Below are positions 1 through 21,454 of a stretch of 64,000 nt of DNA, one piece after another. Source of the DNA: Nonomuraea thailandensis (GTDB lineage Bacteria; Actinomycetota; Actinomycetes; Streptosporangiales; Streptosporangiaceae). The notes below the pieces were generated by a model. That model was not told the origin of the DNA and searched no databases. It saw only the letters and a list, made by a program, of their open reading frames with translations. Positions within the stretch are counted from its first letter, which is position 1, and each line of letters begins with the position of its first letter. Both the position numbers and the translations under genes were made by a program. The stretch is from positions 2,811,501 to 2,875,500 of the forward strand of contig NZ_JAMZEB010000002.1 of the NCBI RefSeq assembly GCF_024172165.1. Direction: 5' to 3'.

Positions 1-2
1 GG

Positions 3-3000
3 CTCGTGGCGTACGTCGTGGGGGCCGAAGGGGTGGCCGAGCTGTTGCGGCGGTTCGTGGCCGAGCGGCTGCCCGGCTACATGGTGCCGTCGGCGATCGT
101 CGCGCTCGACGCGTTGCCGTTGACCGCTAACGGCAAGCTCGACCGCAGGGCTCTGCCGGCACCTGAACACAGTGCGGGCTCGGGCCGGGCTCCGGCCACG
201 GTGCAGGAAGAGCTGTTGTGCCAGGCGTTCGCCGAGGTGCTGGGGCTGCCCGAGGTCGGCGTGGACGACGACTTCTTCGCTCTGGGCGGGCATTCGCTGC
301 TGGCGGTGCGGCTGGTCAGCCGGGTCCGGGCCCTGTTGGGGGTGGAGCTGGGGTTGCCGGTGTTGTTCGAGGCGCCGACGGTGGCCGCGCTGGCGGATCG
401 GCTGGGCGAGGCGGGGACGGCCCGGGTGGCGCTGGCGCCGGTGGCGCGGCCGGAGCGGGTGCCGCTGTCGTACGCGCAGCAGCGGTTGTGGTTCATCGGC
501 CAGTTGGAAGGGCCGAGCGCGACCTACAACATCCCGATCGTGGTCCGGCTCGACGGGGACGTGGACGGCGAGGCACTGGGGTCGGCGTTGCGGGACGTGA
601 TCGAGCGGCACGAGGTGCTGCGCACGACCTTCCCCGTGGTCGACGGTCAGCCATACCAGCGCGTTCTCGCACCTGGGGAGCTGGTGTGGGAGATGGCCCG
701 GGTGACGTCGATGGCGGTGGAGGAGGCGGCGGCGTACGCCTTCGACCTGGCGTCGGAGGTGCCGATCCGGGCCTGGCTGATCGACGAGCGCGTGCTGGTG
801 GTGGTGATCCACCACATCGCCAGCGACGGCTGGTCGCGGGCGCCGCTGGCGCGGGATGTGTCGATGGCCTATGCGGCACGGCGCGAGGGGCGGGCTCCGG
901 AGTGGACGCCGCTGCCGGTCCAGTACGCCGACTACGCCCTGTGGCAGCGCGAGCTGCTGGGGGACGACCGGGACCCGGACAGCATGATCTCGCGGCAGGT
1001 CGCGTACTGGCGGGAGACCTTGGCCGGGGCGCCGGAGGAGCTGGAGCTGCCGGTCGATCGGCCGCGTCCTGCCGTGACCTCCTATCGCGGGCACACGGTG
1101 CCGATCGAGGTGCCGGCCGAGGTGCACGCGCGCCTGGCTGAGGTGGCGCGGGCCGAGGGCGTGACCACGTTCATGGTGGTCCAGGCCGCCCTCGCGGTGC
1201 TCCTGTCGCGGCTGGGCGCCGGGACCGACCTCCCCATCGGCGCGGCGAACGCGGGACGCACCGACGAGGCGCTGGACGATCTCGTCGGGTTCTTCATCAA
1301 CACGCTGGTGCTGCGTACCGACCTGTCCGGGAACCCGACGTTCCGCGAGGTGCTCGGCCGCGTACGCGAGTCCGGCCTGGCGGCGTTCGCGCATCAGGAT
1401 GTGCCGTTCGAGCGGCTGGTCGAGGAGCTGGCGCCGTCGCGGTCCATGGCGCGGCACCCGCTGTTCCAGGTGATGCTGACCCTGGAGAACACCGGCGAGG
1501 CCGTGCTGGAACTGCCGGGGGCGCAGGCCCGGCGGGTGTCGGCCGGTGCGGCGGTGGCGAAGTTCGACCTCGAGGTGCTGCTCGGCGAGGTGTTCGACGC
1601 CCATGGCGGGCCCGCGGGGGTGCGCGGCTCGCTGGTGGCGTCCGCGGACCTCTTCGACAGGGAGACGGCCGAGCGGCTGACCGGGCGGCTGACGCGGGTG
1701 CTGGCGTCGCTGACCGCCGAGCCGCAGACGCGGCTGAGCGCCGTGGAGGTGCTCGACGCCGGCGAACGGCGCCGCGTGCTGGCCGAGTGGAACGACACGG
1801 CCGGCGAGGTGACCGGCTCGTCGCTGGTGGACCTCTTCCAGGCACAGGTACGGCGGACGCCCCGGGCCCTCGCGGTGGTCGGGGAGGGTGTCCGGGTGTC
1901 GTACGCCGAGCTGGACGAGCGAGCCGACCGGCTGGCCCGCGCGCTGGCGGCCCGGGGTGTGGCGCCCGAGTCGGTGGTGGGGGTGTGCGTCGGCCGGGGG
2001 CTCGATTGGGTCGTGGCGGTGCTGGGCGTGCTGAAGGCCGGCGGCGCCTTCCTGCCGGTGGATCCGGCGTACCCGGTGGAGCGGATCGCGTACTCGATGG
2101 CGGACGCGGGCGCGGTGGCGGTGGTGACCTCGCCGCCGTTGGCACACCTGGTGCCGGACGGCCTGACGCGGGTGATGGCGGACGACCCGGCGGCGCACCC
2201 GGGCGCACCGCTGGACGTGCGGCTGGTGCCCGAGTCCGCGGCGTACGTCATCTACACCTCCGGCTCGACCGGGCGGCCCAAGGGCGTGGTGGTCACCCAC
2301 GCGGGCGCGGTGAACCTGCTGGCGGCCGGCGGCTGGGAGGCCGGCGAGGGCGACCGCGTGCTGCAGTTCGCCTCGCCCGGCTTCGACGCCGCCTGCTGGG
2401 AACTGCTGGCGGCGCTGTGGTCGGGCGGCTGCCTCGTGGTGGCCGACAGCGCGGAGCTGCTGCCGGGGGCCGGGCTGGCCGGGGTGATCCAGCGGCACGG
2501 GGTGTCGCACCTGCTGGTGCCCCCCTCGCTCCTGGGCGTGATGCGCACGGAGGAACTGGCCGGGGTACGGACCGTGGTGGCCGGCGGTGAGGCCCTCGGC
2601 TCGGAGCTCGTGGCGCGCTGGGGAGCCGGGCGCCGGCTCGTCAACGCGTACGGGCCGACCGAGGTGACCGTGTGCGCGGCGATGACCGACGACCTGTCGG
2701 CGGACCGCGAGGTGACCATCGGCGGGCCGCACGCGAACGTGCGCGCCTACGTGCTCGACGAGTGGCTGTCCCCGGTGCCGCCTGGCGTGGTGGGCGAGCT
2801 GTACCTGGCCGGGGCGCAGGTGGCCCGCGGCTACGCGGGTCGTCCCGGGCTGACCGGGGAGCGGTTCGTGGCCGATCGGTTCGGGCCGGCGGGCGGGCGG
2901 ATGTACCGGACCGGGGACCGGGCCCGCTGGGACGGGACCGGCCGCCTGGTGTTCGCCGGCCGCGGTGACGACCAGGTGAAGATCCGCGGGTTCCGGATCG

Positions 3001-6000
3001 AGCCGGGCGAGGTGCAGGCGGTGCTCGCCGCCCACCCCCAGGTGACGCAGGCGGCGGTCGTCGTGCGCGAGGACGTACCCGGGGACAGGCGGCTGGTCGC
3101 CTACCTCGTGCCGCAGGAGGTGGACACCGACTCGGTACGGGCGATGGCCGCCGGACGGCTGCCCGCCCACATGCTGCCGGCCGCGCTCGTGACCCTGCCC
3201 GCCCTGCCCGTCACCACCAGCGGCAAGCTCGACCGCAAGGCCCTGCCCGCCCCCGACTACGGCGGCGCGGCGGGACGCGGCCCGGCCGACGCCCGCGAGG
3301 AGCTCCTGTGCGGAGTGTTCGCGCAGGTGCTCGGGCTGCCGCAGGTGGCGGTCGACGACGACTTCTTCGCGCTGGGCGGGCACTCCCTGCTGGCGGTGCG
3401 GCTCATCAGCCGCGTCCGGTCGGTGCTGGGCGTGGAGGTGCCCTTGCGGGCCCTGTTCGAGGCGCCGACGGTGGCCCGGCTGGCGGAGCGGCTGACCGGC
3501 GCCGGGCGGGCCCGGCCCGCGCTGACGCCGGTGGAGCGGCCGGAGCGGGTGCCGTTGTCATTCGCGCAACGGCGGTTGTGGTTCATCGGCCAGTTGGAGG
3601 GGCCGAGCGCGACCTACAACGTGCCGATCGTGGTGCGGCTCGGTGGTGACGTGGACGTGGCGGCGCTCGGGGCGGCGTTGCGGGACGTGATCGAGCGGCA
3701 CGAGGTGCTGCGGACGGTCTTCCCCGTCGCGGACGGCGAGCCGTACCAGCGGGTCGTCGGGATGGACGAGCTGAACTGGGAGCTGTCCGCCTGCGAAGCC
3801 GGGGACGGGCTCGAAAACGCGGTCACCGAGGCGGTGGGGCACGCGTTCGACCTGTCGTCGGAGGTGCCGATCCGAGCCTGGTTGTTCGACGGCGGCGTGC
3901 TGGTGGTCGTCGTCCACCACATCGCCAGCGACGGCTGGTCCATGGCGCCGCTGGCGCGTGACTTCTCGCTGGCGTACGCGGCCCGCCGTGAGGGGCGGGC
4001 CCCGGCGTGGGAGGCGCTGCCCGTCCAGTACGCCGACTACACGCTGTGGCAGCGCGAGCTGCTCGGCGACGAGGACGATCCCGGCAGCCTGGTCTCCGGG
4101 CAGATGGCCTACTGGCGCGACACCCTGGCGGGGGCGCCGGAGGAGCTGGCGTTGCCGTTCGATCGGCCGCGTCCGGTCGTGGCCTCTCATCGGGGTCACA
4201 GTGTGCCGTTGCTGGTTCCGGCCGAGGTGCATGCGCGGCTTGTCGCGGTCGCTCGTGCCGAGGGTGTGACGGTGTTCATGGTGTTGCAGGCCGCGCTGGC
4301 GGTGCTGTTGTCGCGGCTGGGCGCGGGGACCGACATTCCGATCGGGTCGGCCAACGCCGGCCGTACGGACGTGGCCTTGGACGACCTGGTGGGCTGCTTC
4401 GTCAACACGCTGGTCGTGCGGGCGGACCTGTCCGGCGATCCGGAGTTCCGCGACCTGCTGGCCCGGGTCAGGGAGCGGAGCCTGGCCGCGTTCGCCCACC
4501 AGGACGTGCCGTTCGAGCGGCTGGTGGAGGAGCTGGCGCCGTCGCGGTCGATGGCCCGGCACCCGCTCTTCCAGGTGGTGCTGACCAAGCAGGACACCAT
4601 CGCCGCCGAGCTGGATCTGCCGGGCGTGCGGACAGGCCCGGCTCCCGTGGCCGGGACCGGGCGGACGGCCGCCAAGTTCGACCTCGACGTGATGGTCAGC
4701 GAGGCGTTCGACGGCGAGGGTGCGCCGGCGGGGGTGCGGGGTTCGGTGACGGTCGCCACGGATCTGTTCGATCCGGAGTGGGCCGAGCGCATCATGCGGT
4801 ATTGGGTGCGGGTGCTGGAGACGGTGAGCTCCGAGCCGGGTACGCGGCTCAGCCGCGTGGATCTGCTGGATGCGGGTGAGCGGCTCCGGGTGGTGGAGGG
4901 GTGGAACTCCACGGCGGTCGATGGGCTGGGTGCGCCGGTGGTGGAGTTGTTCGAGGCCCGGGTGGTGGGTCAGCCGGGTGCGGTGGCGCTGGTGGGGCCG
5001 GAGGAGGTTTCGTATGCCGAGTTGGATGAGCGGGCCAATCGGCTGGCTCATGTCCTGGTCGGTGAGGGTGTCGGGGTGGAGTCGGTGGTGGGGGTGTGTC
5101 TGGAGCGGGGTGTGGAGCTGATCGTGGCGGTGCTGGCGGTGTGGAAGGCGGGGGCGGCGTATGTGCCGATTGATCCGGGTCAGCCGGTGGAGCGGATCGC
5201 CTACATGCTCGGTGACAGTCGTGCGGTGCTGACGGTCACGAGTGCGGAGATCGCTGAGGAGTTGCCGGCGGGCCGGGGCCGGGTGCTGGTGCTGGATGAC
5301 GTGTTCACCGCGATGCGGCTGTCGATGGCGGCCACCGTCGCCCCTGCCCGCCAGGTTCACGGTGGCCAGGCCGCGTATGTCATTTACACCTCGGGTTCGA
5401 CGGGGCGTCCGAAGGGTGTGGTGGTGACGCAGGCGGCGCTGGCCAACTATGTGGGTTCGGTTCCGGGGCGGCTCGGGATGGATGGTGGCCGGTATGCGCT
5501 GGTGCAGGGTCAGGCCACTGATCTGGGGAACACGATCGTGTTCGCCGGTCTCACGCTCGGTGGCCGGGTGCATGTCGTGGCGGAGGAGGTGGCGACCGAT
5601 CCGGAGGCGTTGCGTGTGGTGCTGGAGGAGGGTCGCGTCGACTTCGTCAAGATGGTGCCCTCGCATCTGGCGGCGATGGGTCCGGGGGTGCTGCCGGCCA
5701 GGTCGCTGGTGCTGGGTGGGGAGGCGGCGGCCCCGGGCTGGCTGGAGCAGGTGCTGGGTCAGGCCGGCGAGCGTGGGTGCGCGGTGTTCAACCACTACGG
5801 GCCCACCGAGACCACGATCGGCGTGGCCACCACCCGCCTCACCGAGGCAGGGGTGATCCCGGTCGGCACCCCCGTGGCCAACACCGCCTTCTACGTCCTG
5901 GACGAGCACCTGACCCCGGTGCCGCCGGGTGTCACCGGCGAGCTCTACGTGGCCGGCGCCCAGCTGGCCCGCGGCTACCTCGGCCGTCCGGCGCTGAGCG

Positions 6001-9000
6001 CGGAGCGGTTCGTGGCCTGCCCGTTCCAGCCGGCCGCCCGCATGTACCGCACCGGCGACCGGGCCCGCTGGACCCAGGACGGCAGGCTGGTGTTCGCCGG
6101 CCGGGTGGACGACCAGGTCAAGATCCGCGGCTTCCGCGTCGAGCCGGGCGAGGTCACCGCGGCACTGGCCGCCTGCCCGGGCGTGCACCAGGCGGTCGTC
6201 GTGGCCCGGGAGGAAGCGCCCGGCGACGTCCGCCTCGTCGGTTATCTGGTGGCGCGTGACGCGGAGGACGCGAGTGAGCTGCCGTCGGCGGCGCGCAGGT
6301 TCGCCGCCGATCGGCTGCCGGATCACCTGGTGCCGTCGGCCTGGGTGGTGCTGGACGCGCTGCCGCTGACGAGTAACGGCAAGCTGGACCGGCAGGCCCT
6401 GCCCGCGCCCGACCACGCCGCCGCGGCCGGTGCCGGGCGCGGCCCGGCCGACGCGCGGGAGGAGGCCCTGTGCGCGGCGTTCGCCGAGGTGCTGGGGCTC
6501 CCGGCGGTCGGCGTCGACGATGACTTCTTCGCGCTCGGCGGCCACTCCCTGCTCGCCGTCCGCCTGGTCAGCCGCATCCGCGCCCTGCTCGGCGTCGAGA
6601 TCGAGATCCGCGCCCTGTTCGACACCCCGACGGTCGCCGGACTCGCCGCGGGTCTCGGGGACATGGGCGCGGCCCGGCTTCCGCTGACGGCGGTGGAGCG
6701 GCGGCCGGAGCGGGTGCCGTTGTCGTACGCGCAGCGACGGCTGTGGTTCATCAGGCAGCTCGAAGGCCCCGGCGCCACGTACAACGTGCCGATCGTGTTG
6801 CGGCTCGACGGTGACGTGGACCTCGACGCGCTCGGGGCGGCGTTGCGGGACGTGATCGAGCGGCACGAGGTGCTGCGGACGGTCTTCCCGGTCGCCGATG
6901 GTCAGCCTTACCAGCGGATTCTCGACCCGGACGAGCTGGTCTGGCGCATGGAGCGGGTGTCGTCGGCGGACCTGGGGGTCGCCGAGGCGACGGGGTACGC
7001 CTTCGACCTGGCGTCGGAGGCGCCGATCCGGGCGTGGCTGTTCGACGAGCGGGTCCTGGTGGTGGTGATCCACCACATCGCCAGCGACGGCTGGTCGCGG
7101 GCGCCGCTGGCCAAGGACGTGTCGGCGGCCTACGCGGCGCGGCGCGAGGGGCGGGCGCCGGCGTGGGAGGCGTTGCCGGTCCAGTACGCCGACTACGCCC
7201 TCTGGCAGCGCGACCTGCTCGGCGACGAGGACGATCCGGGCAGCCTCATCTCCGGGCAGACGGCGTACTGGCGGCGCACCCTTACCGGCGTCCCGGAGGA
7301 GCTGGAGCTGCCGGTCGACCGGCCCCGGCCCGCGGTGGCCTCGCACCAGGGGCACAGCGTGCCGATCGAGATCCCCGCCCACGTCCACGCCCGCCTGGCG
7401 GAGGTGGCCAGGGCCGAGCGGGCGACCACGTTCATGGTGGTGCAGGCCGCGCTGGCGGTGTTGCTGTCGCGGCTGGGCGCGGGCACCGACATCCCCATCG
7501 GCACGGCCAACGCGGGACGTACCGACGAGGCACTGGACGACCTGGTCGGGTTCTTCATCAACACGCTGGTGCTGCGCACCGACCTGTCCGGCGACCCGAC
7601 GTTCCAGGAGCTGCTCGCCCGGGTGCGCCGGACGAGCCTGGAGGCCCTCGCCCACCAGGACGTGCCGTTCGAACGGCTCGTCGAGGAGCTGGCCCCGAGC
7701 CGGTCGCGGGCCCGGCACCCGCTGTTCCAGGTGCAGCTCGACCTGCAGAACATGGCCGAGGCCGTGCTGGACCTGCCCGGCGCCCGGACGGCCGGCCTCC
7801 CGGCCGGGGCGTCCGTGGCCAAGTTCGACCTGGAAGTACGCCTCGGCGAGGTCTTCGATCCTCAGGGGGCGCCCGCCGGGGTTCGCGGGTCCGTGATCGG
7901 GGCGGCCGACCTGTTCGACCCGGCCTCGGTCGGGCGGATCGCGACGCGGCTCGCCCGCGTGCTGGAACTGCTCGTGACCGACCCGCGGACCCGGATCGAA
8001 GCGGTTGACGTGCTCGATGAGGGCGAGCGGCGGCTGGTGGTGGAGGAGTGGAACGCCACGGTGGCGGGTGGGTTGGGTGTGCCGGTGGTGGAGTTGTTCG
8101 AGGTGCAGGTGGAGCGGACGCCGGATGCGGTGGCGGTGCGGTGCGGTGGTGAGGTCGTTTCGTATGCGGAGGTGGAGGGGCGGGCCAATCGGCTGGCTCG
8201 GGTGCTGGTGGGGGAGGGGGTGGGGGTCGAGTCTGTGGTGGGGGTGTGTTTGGGGCGTGGGGTGGATCTGGTGGTGGCGTTGCTGGCGGTGTGGAAGGTG
8301 GGGGCGGGCTATCTTCCGCTCGATCCGGGGCAGCCGGTGGAGCGGATCGCGTTCATGCTGGCCGACAGTCGTGCGGTGCTGACCGTCACGAGCGAGGAGA
8401 TCGCGGAGGAACTTCCGGCGGGCGGGGGCCGGATGCTGGTGCTCGACGACACCCTCACCCGGCTGCGCCTGGGGGCCGCCTCCGGCGTGAGGCCGGATCG
8501 GGTGGTGTCGGGGGATCAGGTGGCTTATGTGATCTACACCTCGGGTTCGACGGGGCGGCCGAAGGGTGTGGTGGTGACGCAGGCGGGGCTGGCGAACTAT
8601 GTGGGCTGGGCGGCGGGTGTTTATGGGGTGGGTGAGGGTGCTCCGTTGCATTCGTCGGTGGGGTTCGACTTGACGGTGACGAGTGTGTGGGTGCCGTTGG
8701 TGTCGGGGGCGGCGGTGGTGGTCAGTACAGAGGGTGGTGCTGAGGGGCTGGCCGGGGTGTTGTCGGATGGTCTGGGCTTGGTGAAGGTGGTTCCGGCGCA
8801 TCTGGGGCTGCTTGCTGAGACGGTGGGCTCTGATGTGGGGCGGACGTGGGTGGTGGGTGGTGAGGCGTTGCCGGGTGCTCTGGTTCGCTCGCTGCTGGCG
8901 CGGTCGCCGGGGTCGGTGGTGGTCAATGAGTACGGGCCGACGGAGACGGTGGTGGGTTGTTGTGTGTTCGAGGCGTCGGCGGGGGTGGGGGAGTGGGTGC

Positions 9001-12000
9001 CGATCGGGCGGCCGATCGCGAACTGCCGGGTGTATGTGCTGGATGGGCGGTTGCGGCCGGTGCCGCCGGGGGTGGCCGGGGAGTTGTACATCGCGGGTGT
9101 GCAGGTGGCTCGTGGGTATGTGGGGCGGGCTGGTCTGACGTCGGAGCGGTTCGTGGCCTGCCCGTTCGAGCCCGGCGCCCGCATGTACCGCAGCGGCGAC
9201 CGCGTCCGATGGTCGGCCGACGGGCAACTGATGTTCCTGGGCCGCGTGGACGACCAGGTGAAGATCCGTGGGTTCCGGATCGAGCCGGGTGAGGTGCAGG
9301 CCGTGCTGGCCGCGCATCCGCTGGTGGCCCAGGCGGCGGTGATCGCCCGTGAGGACAGGCTGGTGGCCTATGTCGTGGGTGCGGAAGGGGTGGCCGGCCT
9401 CCTGAGCCGCTACGCCGCGGACCGGCTGCCCGACTACATGGTGCCGTCGGCGATCGTCGCGCTCGACGCGTTGCCGCTGACCGCGAACGGCAAGCTCGAC
9501 CGCAGGGCTCTGCCGGCGCCTGAGCACGGCGCTGGTGGCGGGCGGGCTCCGGCCACGGTGCAGGAAGAGTTGTTGTGCCGGGCGTTCGCCGAGGTGCTGG
9601 GGCTGCCCGTAGTCGGCGTGGACGACGACTTCTTCGCTCTGGGTGGGCATTCGCTGCTGGCGGTGCGGCTGGTCAGCCGGGTCCGGGCCCTGTTGGGGGT
9701 GGAGCTGGGGTTGCCGGTGTTGTTCGAGGCGCCGACGGTGGCCGCGCTGGCGGGTCGGCTGGGCGAGGCGGGGACGGCCCGGGTGGCGCTGGCGCCGGTG
9801 GCGCGGCCGGAGCGGGTGCCGCTGTCGTACGCGCAGCAGCGGTTGTGGTTCATCGGCCAGTTGGAAGGGCCGAGCGCGACCTACAACATCCCGATCGTGG
9901 TCCGGCTCGACGGCGACGTGGACGGCGAGGCACTGGGGCTGGCGTTGCGGGACGTGATCGAGCGGCACGAGGTGCTGCGCACGACCTTCCCCGTGGTCGA
10001 CGGTCAGCCTTACCAGCGGATTCTCGACCCGGACGAGCTGGTCTGGCGCATGCAGCGGGTGTCGTCGGCGGACCTGGGGGTCGCCGAGGCGACGGGGTAC
10101 GCCTTCGACCTGGCGTCGGAGGTGCCGATCCGGGCCTGGCTGATCGACGAGCGCGTGCTGGTGGTGGTGATCCACCACATCGCCAGCGACGGCTGGTCAC
10201 GGGCGCCGCTGGCCAGGGACCTCTCCGCCGCCTACGCCGCCCGCCGCGCGGGCGCCGCGCCGCGGTGGGAGCCGCTGCCCGTCCAGTACGCCGACTACGC
10301 GCTCTGGCAGCGCGACCTGCTCGGGGACGACCGGGACCCGGACAGCATGATCTCGCGCCAGGTCGCCTACTGGCGGCAGACGCTGGACGGCCTGCCGGAG
10401 GAGCTGGACCTGCCGGCCGACCGCCCGCGCCCCGCGGTGGCCTCCCACCAGGGGCACAGCGTGCCGATCGAGATTCCCGCCGAGGTTCATGCCCGCCTGG
10501 CCGAGGTGGCGACGAACGAGGGCGTGACCACGTTCATGGTGGTCCAGGCCGCCCTCGCGGTGCTCCTGTCACGGCTGGGCGCCGGGGCCGACGTTCCCAT
10601 CGGCGCCACGAACGCGGGACGCACCGACGAGGCGCTGGACGATCTCGTCGGATTCTTCGTCAACACGCTCGTCCTGCGCACCGACCTGACCGGCGACCCG
10701 ACCTTCCGCGAACTGCTCGACCGAGTCCGCCGGACGAGCCTGGAGGCCCTGGCTCACCAGGACGTGCCGTTCGAGCGGCTCGTCGAGGAGCTCGCCCCGG
10801 CGCGGTCACGCGCCCGGCATCCCCTCGTCCAGGTGATGCTGACGCTGCAGAACACCGCCGAGGCCGCGCTGGACCTGCCAGGAGCGCGGACCGGTGAGCT
10901 GGCTGCCGGGCCGCCCGTCGCGAAGTTCGACCTGGACGCTCGCCTCGTCGAGACCTTCGGCCCCGACGGCGCCCCGGCCGGTGTGCGGGGATCGTTGATC
11001 GGGGCCGCCGACCTGTTCGATCCGGGCTCGGTCGGTCGCGTCGCGGACCGGCTCACCCGGCTCCTGGACCTGCTTGTCAGCGACACCGAGGCTCGCGTCG
11101 GATCGGTCGAACTGCTCGACCAGGACGAGCGGCATCGCCTGCTCACCGCGTGGAACGCAGCCCCGGTCCCGGCCCGGCCCGCCACGGTGCCCGAGTTGTT
11201 CGAGGCCCAGGCCGCGCGTACGCCGGACGCGACCGCACTGGTGGCCGGCGGTGTCGAGGTCACGTACGCGGACCTCGACGCCCGCGCCGACCGGCTGGCC
11301 CGGCTGCTGATCGGGCAGGGGATCGGGCCGGAGTCGGTGGTCGGTGTGTGCATGGAGCGCGGGACCGACCTGGTGGTGGCGATGCTGGGGGTGCTGAAGG
11401 CGGGTGGCGCCTACCTGCCGCTGGATCCGGCGTATCCGGTGGAGCGGATCGCGTACTCGCTGGCGGACGCCGGAGCGCGGTGCGTGCTGAGCACCATGGA
11501 GCTGCGTGACCGGCTGCCCGCGGAAGTGCCGTGGCTGCTCGTGAACGATCCCGCCGGGCCGGAGACGCCGGCGGCAGGGGTACGGCGGACTCCCACGCCG
11601 GACAATCCGGCGTACGTCATCTACACCTCCGGCTCGACCGGCCTGCCCAAGGGGGTGGCGGTCACCCACGCCAACGTCACCGGGCTGTTCGCGCAGACCC
11701 GCCCGCTGTTCGGGTTCGGGCCCGACGACGTGTGGAGCTGGTTCCACTCCTTCGCGTTCGACTTCTCGGTGTGGGAGCTGTGGGGGGCGCTGCTGCACGG
11801 CGGGCGCGTCGTGGTGGTGCCGTACGAGGTGTCGCGATCGCCGGAGCGGTTCCTCGCCCTGCTCGAACGCGAGCGCGTCACCGTGCTGAGCCAGACGCCG
11901 TCGGCGTTCTACCAGCTCATGGCCGTCGAGGAGCACCGGCTCGAAGCGGTCGCCTCGGTACGCGCCGTCGTGTTCGGCGGCGAGGCGCTGGACCCCGCGC

Positions 12001-12994
12001 GGCTGAGCGGCTGGTGGGAACGCCACGGCGAAGGCGTGCGCCTGGTGAACATGTACGGCATCACCGAGACCACCGTCCACGTCACCTTCCACGAGCTGAG
12101 CCCTCGGAGCGCCGTTCCCGGCAGCGTGATCGGGCGCGGCCTGCCCGGGCTGAGCGTGTACGTCCTGGACGAGTGGCTGCGGCCCGCGCCCACCGGCACG
12201 GTCGGCGAGGTGTACGTCACCGGCGGCCAGCTCGCCCGGGGCTACCTGGGGCAACCGGCGCTGACGGCGGGCCGGTTCGTGGCCTCGCCGTTCGAACCCG
12301 GGCGGCGCATGTACCGGACCGGCGACCGGGCACGATGGACCGCCGGCGGCCACCTGGTCTTCTCCGGCCGGGCCGACGACCAGGTCAAGATCCGCGGGTT
12401 CCGCATCGAGCCGGGCGAGGTGCGGGCGGTGCTGGCCGGATGCCCGCAGGTCGAGCAGGCGGCCGTGGTCGCCCGCGAGGACACCCCGGGTGACGTCCGG
12501 CTGGTCGCCTACGTGGTGGGCGCCAACGGCACCCACCACGGCGACGGGCCCTCCGACGGCGCGCTTCCCGACGTGGTGCGGCGCTTCGCGGCCGAGCGGC
12601 TGCCCGGGCACCTGGTGCCGGCCGCCGTGGTCGTGCTCGACGCGTTGCCCCTGACCGTCAACGGCAAGCTCGACCGCAGGGCGCTGCCCGCGCCCCGGTA
12701 CGCGGCAGGCGCCGGCCGCGCCCCCGCCGACGCCAGGGAGGAGCGGCTGTGTGAGGCGTTCGCCCAGGTGCTCGGGCTGGAGAGGGTCGGCGTCGACGAC
12801 GACTTCTTCGCGCTCGGCGGCCACTCGCTGCTCGCCGTGCGGCTGATGAGCCGGATCAGGACCGTCCTGGACGTCGAGGCCGACCTGGCGGCGCTGTTCG
12901 ACGCGCCCACCCCGGCGGGCCTCGCCCGGCGGCTGGGCGACGAGAGACCCCGGCGGCCCGTGTTGCGGCCCCTGGGCGCCGGGGAGGAGACCGA

Positions 12995-12998
<4 letters not shown>
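3..12998 (+). CDS. Non-ribosomal peptide synthetase, 5'-partial: (A)-T-[C-A-T]x4
   Basis: The frame is open to the left edge (the codons before nt 6 read Leu-Val as in the A-domain motif LVAYVV), so the gene starts outside the window. Order by nt: end of an A domain to about 170; T about 195-395 (Ser codon 294-296 in LGGHSLL); C 456-1740 (HHIASDG at 811-831); A 1780-3270; T; C 3535-4860; A 4880-6400; T; C 6700-8030; A 8040-9510; T; C 9810-11130; A 11150-12690; T to about 12930. Ten-residue pocket codes read by alignment to GrsA: DAWLVGAVCK (hydrophobic/aromatic, not assigned), DLTKVGHIGK (Asp), DLTKVGEVGK (Asn), DFWSVGMVHK (Thr). All four whole A domains keep TSGSTG(R/L)PKG, YRTGD or YRSGD, and NGKLDR. 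There is no E, methyltransferase or docking domain. It overlaps the next synthetase by ATGA. Substrate calls rest on family knowledge and the peptide is inferred. Confidence 0.97.
4133..6158 (+). repeat. Dispersed duplication of the Asp module, copy 1 (copy 2 at 31602-33618)
   Basis: About 2 kb from mid C domain to the A8 region of the Asp module in the first synthetase is nearly identical to 31602-33618 in the last one. Offsets are 27469 nt before and 27460 nt after a variable C-A linker (about 4590-4690), so a 9-nt length difference sits there. Small patches differ near 4370-4395 and 5980-6000. Confidence 0.9.
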
Positions 12999-21453
<8,455 letters not shown>

Positions 21454-21454
<1 letters not shown>

